Origin: Dehalococcoidales bacterium
Lineage (GTDB): Bacteria > Chloroflexota > Dehalococcoidia > Dehalococcoidales > UBA5760
Assembly: GCA_028717305.1 (NCBI GenBank)
Contig: JAQUOC010000031.1
Location: 1-12,699 of the forward strand
Direction: 5' to 3'
DNA length: 12,699 nt
Of this stretch, positions 6,419 through 12,699 are shown in pieces (the first letter of the stretch is position 1; every line of letters starts with the position of its first letter). The position numbers were made by a program, and so were the translations under genes. The notes under the pieces were generated by a model, which was not told the DNA's origin, did no database searches, and worked only from the letters and a program-made list of their open reading frames with translations.

Positions 6419-6449
6419 GGGAGAGGAGAGTATTCTCCTCTCCCCATTT
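6419..6449 (+). terminator. Strong hairpin terminator candidate
   Basis: GGGAGAGGAGA (6419-6429) and TCTCCTCTCCC (6434-6444) form a perfect 11-bp stem with a 4-base loop, followed by CATTTAATT. The T-run is short, but the stem is strong and it separates the secreted protein gene from the next promoter at 6486. Confidence 0.6.
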
Positions 6450-6485
6450 AATTGATTTGATAGAAAGGGTACCGGACATTAAAAA

Positions 6486-6517
6486 TTAACAATTTCTTAA
6501 CATTTGTGTTATAAGGT
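6486..6517 (+). promoter_or_regulatory. Direct-repeat operator and promoter, site 2 (before the response regulator gene)
   Basis: TTAACA (6486-6491) and TTAACA (6497-6502) are identical repeats with an ATTTC spacer, giving an 11-bp period; TAAGGT (6512-6517) follows 9 bases later in the -10 position. A better-looking TATACT lies at 6531-6536 and could be an alternative -10. The site would allow autoregulation by the regulator encoded at 6575. Confidence 0.6.
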
Positions 6518-6574
6518 AAGATAAAAAGACTATACTACATATAAACATAATTGAATTACTGACAGAGTACAGAG

Positions 6575-7264
6575 ATGGCAGGGAAAAGGGTTCTGGTCGT
6601 TGACGACGATGCCAAAACGGTGGAACTGGTCGGGCTTTATCTTAAGCGGGACGGCTATCAGGTCTTTACCGCTTATGATGGCGTAGAGGCCCTGCGCCTG
6701 GCCCGGGCAAGCCGCCCGGACCTGATCGTCCTGGATCTGATGCTGCCCGGTATTGACGGCCTCCAGGTCTGCCGTACCCTGAGGACTGAATCAGATGTAC
6801 CGATTATCATGCTTACCGCCCGCACAACCGACCGGGACAAGCTAACCGGTTTGAACCTGGGAGCAGACGATTACGTGACCAAGCCTTTCAGCCCCAGAGA
6901 GCTAGCCGCCAGGGTACGGGCAGTGCTCAGGCGCCTCCCGGGAGAGCGTGGCCCCAACGAGATTAAGCAGGGCGAGCTTATCCTTGACTTCAACAGACAC
7001 GAGGCGTTCCTGTCAAGCAAGGCACTCAGTCTCACCCCGGTTGAATTCAAGCTCATCAGTGTTCTCGCCAAGGAGCCGGACAGGGTCTTCAGCCGGGGAC
7101 AGCTTATCGAGAAGGCCCTGGGCTACGATTTTGATGGCTTCGACCGCACTATTGACGTTCATATCCTCAATCTGCGCCGCAAGCTTAAAATAAAGGACAA
7201 TCACTCCGTACGGATAAGGACAGTGTACGGGGCTGGCTACAAGCTGTCGATAGGAGAGAAGTGA
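6575..7264 (+). CDS. OmpR/PhoB-family response regulator
   Basis: DNA-binding response regulator, 229 residues. The receiver domain (about 4-118) has the acidic cluster Asp10-Asp11-Asp12, the phospho-acceptor Asp54 in LIVLDLMLPGIDG, the switch Thr81 in IIMLTART and Lys103 in DDYVTKPFSPREL. The C-terminal winged helix (about 130-227) has the typical LTPVEFKLISVLAKEPDRVFSR wing and recognition-helix region and RTVYGAGYKL near the end. All phosphorylation residues are intact. The ATG at 6575 has only a weak upstream GAG. Its stop overlaps the kinase start (GTGA), so the two are coupled. OmpR-family proteins bind tandem direct repeats about 11 bp apart, matching the repeats upstream of this gene and two neighbouring units. 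Confidence 0.95.
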   Translation: MAGKRVLVVDDDAKTVELVGLYLKRDGYQVFTAYDGVEALRLARASRPDLIVLDLMLPGIDGLQVCRTLRTESDVPIIMLTARTTDRDKLTGLNLGADDYVTKPFSPRELAARVRAVLRRLPGERGPNEIKQGELILDFNRHEAFLSSKALSLTPVEFKLISVLAKEPDRVFSRGQLIEKALGYDFDGFDRTIDVHILNLRRKLKIKDNHSVRIRTVYGAGYKLSIGEK

Positions 7265-8598
7265 TACACAGTCTGAGATTCCGTCTCATAATTGCCTTCA
7301 TCTCGGTAATACTGGTAACTATCGGCTCAACATCCATCTTTATCTACCAGAGGACTCAGATGGAAATCCGCCGCCTTGAGGAGCATACCAATCAGGTTCT
7401 TGCCGGCAGGATGGTATTTGAAATGTCCCGTTATTACTATCAGTGGGGAGGATGGGCAGGTATTCAGCCCTTTGTGGAACAGGGAGGCAACCTCTATGGC
7501 CGGCGGATTATACTGACCGACAGCGACGGAACGGTGGTCGCCGATTCGGAAGGGGAACTTTTGGGAGATCAGTACCATCCTGACTTCCCGGGTAGAGCGA
7601 TATCTGAACCGTGGACAGAAGATACTCTGGGCTTGTTATACATCAGCCCCGGTTCGGCTGCGGACCCCATCTCTCTGATGCGGCTCTCGGCACCGATAAT
7701 TCGATACACCATCTGGGGGGGCTTGATCGCCGCCGGCATTGCCCTGGCGATTACCTTTTTCCTATCACGGCGAATTTCAGAACCGGTCAAGATCCTCACC
7801 CTGGCCGCCCGGCGACTGGGCGAGGGGAACCTTTCTCAACGGGTAGTCGTCAAAGACAAAGGAGAGATTGGCGAACTGGCCCGGGCTTTCAATTCTATGG
7901 CCGGTGACCTGGAACGCGACATCCAACTGAGACAGAGTATCGTGGCCGACGTCGCCCACGAACTGAGGACCCCTCTTTCCAATCTAAGGGGTTACCTGGA
8001 AGCAGTCCGTGACGGGGTGATAGCACCGGATCCGGACACAATTCGTTCCCTCAATGAAGAGGCCGCCCTGCTCTCACGACTGGTCGATGACCTTCAAGAG
8101 CTAAGCCTTGCCGAAGCGGGTGAGCTGAAGCTGACACGCCAGGCCGAAAACGTGGCAGGGCTAATTGAAAGAACGGTGGTAGGGATCCGGGCCAAGGCAG
8201 CAGAAAAGGGGATATCACTGTCCACCAGTCTGCCTGATGATCTGCCGCAGGTCGAGATCGACTCGCACCGGATCAGTCAGGTCCTGTCCAACCTGCTGGA
8301 GAACGCAGTAGCCTACACAAATAAAGGAGGCAGTATCACGATTAGTGCCAGCCGGCATAACGACTGGGTAGAGGTTGCCGTAGCTGATACCGGCGAAGGA
8401 ATTCCGGCCAGCGACCTGCCCAATATCTTTGAGCGTTTCTACCGGGTGGACAAGTCCCGCACCAGGGCTACCGGTGGTAGCGGCCTGGGGCTTACCATCG
8501 CCAAAGGACTGGTTGAAGCCCACGGCGGTAAGATTGAGGTCCGGAGCGAACCAGGCCGGGGCAGCCGCTTTACCTTTACCCTGCCCGTTGCCGGGTAG
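7261..8598 (+). CDS. Membrane sensor histidine kinase (HAMP-HisKA-HATPase)
   Basis: Orthodox sensor kinase, 445 residues, partner of the preceding regulator. Order: transmembrane helix 1 (about 8-29), an extracytoplasmic sensor region of about 120 residues (30-148, including YYYQWGGWAGIQPFVEQGG and LTDSDGTVVADSEGELLG), transmembrane helix 2 (about 149-169), HAMP (170-222), HisKA with phospho-acceptor His233 in VADVAHELRTPLSNLR, and HATPase_c with the N box (Asn344, Asn348), the G1 box DTGEGI (376-381), the F box ERFYRVD (391-397) and the G2 box GGSGLGLTI (405-413). All catalytic motifs are intact. The GTG start overlaps the regulator stop by 4 bases. The sensor region is short, with no recognisable ligand domain; the likely stimulus is envelope-related, inferred from the neighbouring export genes. 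Confidence 0.94.
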   Translation: MIHSLRFRLIIAFISVILVTIGSTSIFIYQRTQMEIRRLEEHTNQVLAGRMVFEMSRYYYQWGGWAGIQPFVEQGGNLYGRRIILTDSDGTVVADSEGELLGDQYHPDFPGRAISEPWTEDTLGLLYISPGSAADPISLMRLSAPIIRYTIWGGLIAAGIALAITFFLSRRISEPVKILTLAARRLGEGNLSQRVVVKDKGEIGELARAFNSMAGDLERDIQLRQSIVADVAHELRTPLSNLRGYLEAVRDGVIAPDPDTIRSLNEEAALLSRLVDDLQELSLAEAGELKLTRQAENVAGLIERTVVGIRAKAAEKGISLSTSLPDDLPQVEIDSHRISQVLSNLLENAVAYTNKGGSITISASRHNDWVEVAVADTGEGIPASDLPNIFERFYRVDKSRTRATGGSGLGLTIAKGLVEAHGGKIEVRSEPGRGSRFTFTLPVAG

Positions 8599-8619
8599 TC
8601 CGTTCTCCCCGGTTCTTTA
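8591..8619 (+). terminator. Weak terminator-like hairpin after the kinase gene
   Basis: CCGGG (8591-8595) pairs with CCCGG (8608-8612) across a 12-base loop, followed by the T-rich TTCTTTAT. It overlaps the kinase stop codon. The stem is short, so this is tentative. Confidence 0.3.
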
Positions 8620-8666
8620 TCTTTGTTCTCGTTATGTGTCATTCATTTCTTGAGTGCTGCCCGGAG

Positions 8667-8698
8667 TTAATAATTTCTTAATAATCACCTGCTATCCT
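8667..8698 (+). promoter_or_regulatory. Direct-repeat operator and promoter, site 3 (before the transporter unit)
   Basis: TTAATA (8667-8672) and TTAATA (8678-8683), again with an ATTTC spacer and an 11-bp period, are followed 9 bases later by TATCCT (8693-8698) in the -10 position. The predicted start near 8705 leaves a short leader before the AAGGAG at 8717-8722 and the small ORF at 8734. Confidence 0.6.
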
Positions 8699-8733
8699 GA
8701 TCCCGGTAGAAACGGTAAGGAGTTAATGCCGAT

Positions 8734-8832
8734 ATGAAGCCATTACGCAGGTACAAGCTGTACATCTTACTGGGAATAGCAATCGCAGCACTTTCTGTCG
8801 GCATAGCCTTACTAATAGGACACTATGGTTAG
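8734..8832 (+). CDS. Small single-pass membrane protein (32 aa)
   Basis: Predicted first gene of the transporter unit, too small for routine gene calling. The product begins MKPLRRYKLY (positive N-terminus), continues with a hydrophobic helix of about 20 residues (YILLGIAIAALSVGIALLIG) and ends HYG before a TAG stop. AAGGAG at 8717-8722 lies 11 bases upstream, and promoter site 3 sits just before it, which is the main argument that it is translated. After the TAG the same frame continues open for 43 more codons, so it may be the anchor part of a longer protein split by the stop. No homologous family is recognised. A role as accessory subunit of the exporter is inference only. Confidence 0.5.
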   Translation: MKPLRRYKLYILLGIAIAALSVGIALLIGHYG

Positions 8833-8838
8833 AACCGG

Positions 8839-8964
8839 ATGAGAGATAGACCGATGTATAGGGTCGATGAAGTTACTGGCATTGAACGACAGGAAATTGA
8901 GGAGGCAAAGGTTAACAGCAATGGAAGCCTCCGGTTTAGTTATGGTCAGGAATCAGACTACTGA
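8839..8964 (+). CDS. Possible small acidic protein (41 aa), in frame with the preceding membrane ORF
   Basis: An ATG at 8839 opens a 41-codon frame (MRDRPMYRVDEVTG at the start, SLRFSYGQESDY at the end), hydrophilic, with no motif I recognise. It lies in the same frame as the 32-residue membrane ORF, separated only by TAG and two codons. It may be a separate gene, the tail of a membrane protein interrupted by a nonsense mutation, or chance. No good ribosome-binding site precedes ATG 8839; the internal ATG at 8854 is an alternative. Confidence 0.3.
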   Translation: MRDRPMYRVDEVTGIERQEIEEAKVNSNGSLRFSYGQESDY

Positions 8965-8982
8965 CTCAGAAAGGTGGCTCAG

Positions 8983-10461
8983 ATGAGTAAGAAGTGGAAC
9001 AAGTATAAGACGCGCTGGATAATATTGATCGCAGCGGTCTCCTGCGCCGTTGCCATTCCCCTCGCGACAAATAATTCCAGCTCCGAAGCGGAATCTATAG
9101 TAGAGGGACAGATATTCACTGTACAGCGCGGGGATATCACCAATGATATCTCCAGTGCGGGCAACTTATCATTCTGTATTGAGGAAGACCTTGCCTTCGA
9201 CATCGCAGGTACGGTGGAAGAGGTTCTGGTGGAAGTGGGTGATTCCGTAGCAGAGGGACAGGTGATGGCAAGACTGGACAGCTCGGAATGGGAGGAGGAA
9301 TTAAGGGAAAAGGAGAACAACCTGCTCCAGGCGGAGATAAACTATAAGAATGCCGAGATAGCATTGGATGAGGCCGTCAACCCGTACACCGACGAGGAAA
9401 TAGAGGAAGCCGAGGATGAATTGGACCAAGCTGAAGCACAGCTGAGGTACGACTTGAAGCACGGCCCGGAAAGCTCAATCCTACAGTCTCAGGAGAAGGT
9501 ATACCAGGCGCAGAAAACACTGGATGAGATGGAAGAGGGGGGCGATGAGGACGACATCGCAATCAAAGAAATGCAGATGAGCTTAGCCGAAGCCCAGCTG
9601 GAAAATGCCATGGATGAGGTGGAAGATGCTCTCGGTGCCAGCCTGGAAGTTATTGCTCCTTTCAGTGGATTCATCACCCAGGTTAATGTCTCCGGAGGTG
9701 ACGAGATACTGAAAGGTACCGTGGCGGTAGCGATTGCCGACCCGACCAGGTTCGAAGCCGAGCTTCTGGTCAGTGAGACCGACATATTTGACATTACACT
9801 GGGGGGAGATGCTTCGGTACAGGTTGATGCTGTGACGTTACCGGACCTGCCGGCCAAGGTAACCTATATCTCACCGACGGCCACCATTTCATCAGGGGTG
9901 GTCAACTACGAAGTAACGGTCGAAGTAGAGGCGCTGGAGACCATTCGCCAGCAGCAACAGGAAGCAATACAGGCACGCCAGGAAGAAATGCGACAGGCGC
10001 TTTCTTCCGGTGAACTTCCCGAGCAGCTTCAAGAAGCTGTAGAGCAGGGGCAGATGACCCGGGAGCAGGCCGAAGAGATAATGCAGCAGATGGAAGAGGC
10101 CGGATTGGGACAAATATCGACGCTGATACCGGAAGACCTTGAGCTCAAGGAGGGCCTCAGTATCACCGTCAGCATATTGATTGAAGGGGCAAGCGATGTG
10201 CTGCTAGTACCAAACGGAGCGATTACCTATAACCGGGGAGCAGCCTACGTTCAGGTGGTATCGCCAGAGGGTGTTACCGAAGAGCGCTCCATACAGACCG
10301 GCATCAGCGACTGGCAGTATACCGAGATCACCGATGGCTTGAGTGAGGGCGAGCAGGTAGTCGTACTCCAGACGGCGGATGGGAATAGCTCAACGACCTC
10401 ACAACAAGGGTTCCAAGGCGGGATGATGATGCCGGGGATGGGTGGAGGACCGCCAAGATGA
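8983..10461 (+). CDS. HlyD/MacA-family membrane fusion (adaptor) protein with an inserted helical segment
   Basis: Extracytoplasmic adaptor subunit of a MacB-type ABC exporter, 492 residues (family usually about 370-420). From the ATG: a basic N-terminus and one membrane helix (about 9-26); a first lipoyl half (about 70-100, DIAGTVEEVLVEVGDSVAEGQ); a long coiled-coil hairpin rich in Glu, Ala and Gln (about 101-213); a second lipoyl half (LEVIAPFSGFITQVNVSGGD); a beta-barrel domain starting at FEAELLVSETDIFDI. The barrel is interrupted by about 65 Gln/Glu-rich helical residues (about 318-385) before LKEGLSITVSI; then the membrane-proximal domain and a Gly/Met-rich tail (GFQGGMMMPGMGGGPPR). The ATG at 8983 is preferred because AGGTGG lies 5 bases upstream; an in-frame GTG is at 8974. 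The stop overlaps the ATPase start (ATGA). No TolC-like partner is present in the window. Confidence 0.9.
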   Translation: MSKKWNKYKTRWIILIAAVSCAVAIPLATNNSSSEAESIVEGQIFTVQRGDITNDISSAGNLSFCIEEDLAFDIAGTVEEVLVEVGDSVAEGQVMARLDSSEWEEELREKENNLLQAEINYKNAEIALDEAVNPYTDEEIEEAEDELDQAEAQLRYDLKHGPESSILQSQEKVYQAQKTLDEMEEGGDEDDIAIKEMQMSLAEAQLENAMDEVEDALGASLEVIAPFSGFITQVNVSGGDEILKGTVAVAIADPTRFEAELLVSETDIFDITLGGDASVQVDAVTLPDLPAKVTYISPTATISSGVVNYEVTVEVEALETIRQQQQEAIQARQEEMRQALSSGELPEQLQEAVEQGQMTREQAEEIMQQMEEAGLGQISTLIPEDLELKEGLSITVSILIEGASDVLLVPNGAITYNRGAAYVQVVSPEGVTEERSIQTGISDWQYTEITDGLSEGEQVVVLQTADGNSSTTSQQGFQGGMMMPGMGGGPPR

Positions 10462-11126
10462 TCCGGCTACGGGATATCGCCAAGGTATACCCGATGGGCA
10501 ACAGGGAGTTAGAGGTGCTTCGAGGGGTGAATCTGCACGTAAAGCAGGGCGAGATGGTAGCGATTATGGGCCCCTCCGGCTCAGGCAAGACCACCATGCT
10601 CAACCTGATCGGCTGCCTGGATGTACCGACCTCCGGTAGTTATTACCTGGAGAATAGAGAGGTCAGCTGCCTCAGTAGAGGGGAATTGGCACAGGTTAGA
10701 GCCAACAAGATTGGCTTTATCTTCCAGTCCTATAACCTGCTGCCGCAACTTTCGGCGCTGGCTAACGTGGAACTGGGGATGAAGTATGCCGGCGGCATTG
10801 ACTCCGAAAAGGCCATGACGGCACTAGCCAGGGTAGGGCTTTCCGGCCGTGCTAACCACAAACCCAGCGAGCTTTCCGGTGGTGAACAGCAGAGGGTTTC
10901 CATTGCCCGTGCCCTGGTGAAAAACCCACCGCTCATTCTCGCCGATGAACCCACCGGCAATCTGGACAGTCACACCAGCGAAGAGATAATGGCCATGCTG
11001 ACTACACTGCACAACGAGCAGAACAACACCCTGGTTATGATTACCCATGAAGCCGACATCGCACATTACTGCCAGCATATCATTCATTTTAAAGACGGCC
11101 AGATAGAGTGGGAGGAGGCGGTATGA
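10458..11126 (+). CDS. ABC transporter ATP-binding protein, MacB/LolD family
   Basis: Cytoplasmic ATPase of the export complex, 222 residues. All motifs are intact: Walker A GPSGSGKTT (38-46), Q-loop Gln90 in FIFQSYNLLPQLSALANVEL (the segment typical of the MacB/LolD/FtsE group), signature LSGGEQQRVSIARAL (139-153), Walker B LILADEPTGNLD (159-170) and switch His197 in MITHEAD. ATP hydrolysis drives the mechanotransmission-type permease encoded next. The ATG overlaps the adaptor stop and its own stop overlaps the permease ATG, so the three genes are translationally coupled. The substrate cannot be told from the ATPase. Confidence 0.95.
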   Translation: MIRLRDIAKVYPMGNRELEVLRGVNLHVKQGEMVAIMGPSGSGKTTMLNLIGCLDVPTSGSYYLENREVSCLSRGELAQVRANKIGFIFQSYNLLPQLSALANVELGMKYAGGIDSEKAMTALARVGLSGRANHKPSELSGGEQQRVSIARALVKNPPLILADEPTGNLDSHTSEEIMAMLTTLHNEQNNTLVMITHEADIAHYCQHIIHFKDGQIEWEEAV

Positions 11127-12370
11127 AAAAATGGCTCGAGCCTCTGGCTAATGCCTGGCAAGGAGCCAGGACGCATAAGCTCCGCAGTTCTCTCACTATC
11201 CTGGGCATTGTTATCGGTGTAGCGGCGGTAATCGCCCTGATGTCTATCGGCAGAGGAGTGCAGGCAGGCATCCTATCCAATATCGAATCCCTGGGTTCAA
11301 ACCTGATTACCATCACGCCCGCGATGAGCTACGAACGGGGAGGGGTCATGGGTGCCAGCAGCGTGGCTACCCTTACCTTAGAAGATGCGGCGGCCATATC
11401 GGAGCAAGTGTCCCGTGTTATCGCTGTGGCACCCTATTCTTCATCGAACCAGCAGCTTGTCTACGGGAGTGAGAATGTGAATGCCCAGATCATCGGGGTA
11501 ACCCCCGAATACCAGGCAGCATATAATCTGGAGACGGCAGAAGGTGCTTTCATCTCCGAGTACAATTACGATAGCGGGGCTAAAGTCACTGTTATCGGAG
11601 CCAGCGTAGCCGAGGAACTGTTCAGCGGGGTTGATCCCGTAGGGCAGAAGGTGAGGATGGGAACCAGTATCATCACCGTCATGGGTGTCCTGGAAAGCAA
11701 GGGTAGCTCGATGATGGGCTCAACCGATGACGCTGTCTTGATTCCGCTGAGTACTCTACAGCAGACCTTCAGCCAGCAGCGTACCAGCACCGGAGAGCAT
11801 ATCGTCAGTACCATAGCGATAACGGTCAGTGAGCAGGGTCAGGCGGACTATGTGGTTGGCGAAGTAACCGATTTACTTCGTTCCCGGCACCGGCTGGCTT
11901 CCGGAGAGGACGATGATTTCAGTATACGCTCGATGGAGGAACTGGTCAGTACCATCACAGAGATATCCGGGACGCTGACCCTCTTTCTGGGTGCTATCGC
12001 CGCCATCTCACTGCTGGTAGGGGGTATCGGCGTGATGAACATCATGCTGGTCTCCGTAGTCGAGAGGACCCGGGAGATAGGTATCCGCAAAGCACTGGGA
12101 GCTAGAGAACGTGATATCTGGAGTCAATTCCTCACCGAGTCGGCATTACTGTCTTTTACCGGCGGTCTTATCGGAGTTGCTGTGGGGTGGGGGGCCTCGA
12201 AGATTATTTCCGGGGTGGGGATCATGGGTAGCGAGATGACAACGGTGGTATCTGCCGACATAGTTATCCTGGCCCTTGCCGTCTCGGTCGGCATCGGACT
12301 ACTCTTCGGATTCTTACCGGCACGGCGTGCCGCTCAGCTTAATCCGATAGAGGCACTGAGATACGAGTAG
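11123..12370 (+). CDS. ABC transporter permease, MacB/FtsX type
   Basis: Four-helix permease of the MacB-type exporter, 415 residues. Helix 1 (about 22-44, in RSSLTILGIVIGVAAVIALMS) is followed by a large extracytoplasmic MacB_PCD domain of about 235 residues. The FtsX domain follows, with helix 2 (about 285-309, ending GGIGVMNIMLVSV), the coupling-helix region VERTREIGIRKALGAR (313-328), helix 3 (about 338-360) and helix 4 (about 378-400), ending PARRAAQLNPIEALRYE. The ATG at 11123 was chosen because GGAGGAGG lies at 11111-11118 and it forms an ATGA overlap with the ATPase stop; a GTG at 11108 is in frame but less likely. In organisms without an outer membrane such systems resemble YknXYZ of Bacillus and export or extract peptides or lipids; the substrate here is unknown. 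Confidence 0.95.
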   Translation: MKKWLEPLANAWQGARTHKLRSSLTILGIVIGVAAVIALMSIGRGVQAGILSNIESLGSNLITITPAMSYERGGVMGASSVATLTLEDAAAISEQVSRVIAVAPYSSSNQQLVYGSENVNAQIIGVTPEYQAAYNLETAEGAFISEYNYDSGAKVTVIGASVAEELFSGVDPVGQKVRMGTSIITVMGVLESKGSSMMGSTDDAVLIPLSTLQQTFSQQRTSTGEHIVSTIAITVSEQGQADYVVGEVTDLLRSRHRLASGEDDDFSIRSMEELVSTITEISGTLTLFLGAIAAISLLVGGIGVMNIMLVSVVERTREIGIRKALGARERDIWSQFLTESALLSFTGGLIGVAVGWGASKIISGVGIMGSEMTTVVSADIVILALAVSVGIGLLFGFLPARRAAQLNPIEALRYE

Positions 12371-12442
12371 CAGCCAGGGCTACAGCACTACCGTAGTTGG
12401 TATGCCTAACCCTCATTGGTTTTTAAGAGGATGGCCATTCTG

Positions 12443-12699
12443 TCATTTCTTCGGCTCGACAAGTTCGATTAGTACCCCGGCCACTTTAGGATGCAGGAAG
12501 GCTATCCTGGTCTCCTCGACACCGTTTCTGGGTTTCTCATCGATGATCGGAACCCCTTTACCCCGGAGGTTACTCAACGCCTGCTCGATATCGCTAACCG
12601 CAAGCGCCAGGTGGTGCAAACCCTCGCCCCTTTTTTCAATGTACCTGGCGATTACCCCCTCCGGGTCGGTCGACTCAAGCAGCTCGATTTTACTCTCGC
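12443..12699 (-). CDS. mce: Methylmalonyl-CoA epimerase (VOC family), partial, 5' end outside window
   Basis: The C-terminal 84 residues of an epimerase that interconverts (R)- and (S)-methylmalonyl-CoA in the propionate/succinate pathway. The metal-binding histidine lies in RGEGLHHLALAVSDI and the catalytic or metal-ligand glutamate in GVLIELVEP just before the C-terminus; DEKPRNGVEETRIAFLHP between them is typical of the family. Full-length family members are about 135 residues, so about 60% is present. It converges with the transporter genes across a 72-base gap and is probably unrelated to them. Glyoxalase or other VOC enzymes are a less likely alternative given the ending AFLHP-x4-VLIELVEP. 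Confidence 0.87.
   Translation of the reverse strand, partial: ESKIELLESTDPEGVIARYIEKRGEGLHHLALAVSDIEQALSNLRGKGVPIIDEKPRNGVEETRIAFLHPKVAGVLIELVEPKK

Noticed and set aside
8830..8832. Pyrrolysine or other recoding at the TAG inside the small membrane ORF
   Set aside because: Several ordinary genes in the window end in TAG (for example the kinase and permease), and no recoding signal or pylT/pylS is visible.
12400..12436. Terminator after the permease gene (AACC ... GGTT followed by TTT)
   Set aside because: Only a 4-bp stem; too weak to call.
1..12699. CRISPR arrays, tRNA or rRNA genes, insertion sequences, integrase genes
   Set aside because: None found by reading; the recombinase-like segment in the Gre fusion lacks the catalytic recombinase domain and is not evidence of a mobile element.

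Overview
This 12.7 kb window looks like a chromosomal segment of an anaerobic bacterium, most likely a member of the Chloroflexota (class Dehalococcoidia or a relative). That placement is an inference. It rests on protein flavour: an iron-sulfur flavoprotein of the Isf type, a geranylgeranyl-reductase-like flavoenzyme, a DUF169 protein, a 46-residue DUF5679 zinc ribbon and a methylmalonyl-CoA epimerase. It also rests on moderately high GC with many GTG and TTG starts. No phage, transposon, CRISPR array, rRNA or tRNA was seen.

Left part (1-3900, + strand). A divergent ybeY overlaps an Isf-like flavoprotein gene by 4 bases. Next comes a 5'-truncated hisA remnant carrying only the C-terminal half of the barrel. 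A flavin-dependent reductase of the geranylgeranyl reductase family starts at a TTG codon. A promoter with near-consensus elements and correct spacing then drives an unusual GreA-type elongation factor whose N-terminus carries an extra domain resembling the SAM-like core-binding domain of tyrosine recombinases.

Middle part (3950-5750, - strand). Three genes point left: DUF169, the DUF5679 mini-protein (own promoter, strong Shine-Dalgarno site and perfect terminator) and coaE (dephospho-CoA kinase).

Right part (5830-12370, + strand). This is a coherent envelope-stress or export module in three transcription units: (i) a small secreted acidic protein; (ii) an OmpR-type response regulator and its membrane histidine kinase; (iii) one or two tiny ORFs, a HlyD/MacA-type adaptor, a MacB-type ABC ATPase and an FtsX/MacB-type permease, the last three coupled by stop/start overlaps. 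Each unit is preceded by the same arrangement: two TTAA(C/T)A-like hexamers spaced 11 bp apart, followed 9 bp later by a possible -10 hexamer. The simplest reading is a single regulon under the encoded two-component system. The secreted protein and the adaptor also share a short sequence motif (EQG-x2-T-x-E-x-AE), which suggests they act on the same substrate or surface process.

The right edge holds the 3' part of a methylmalonyl-CoA epimerase gene on the - strand, cut by the window end. CDS coordinates include the stop codon.
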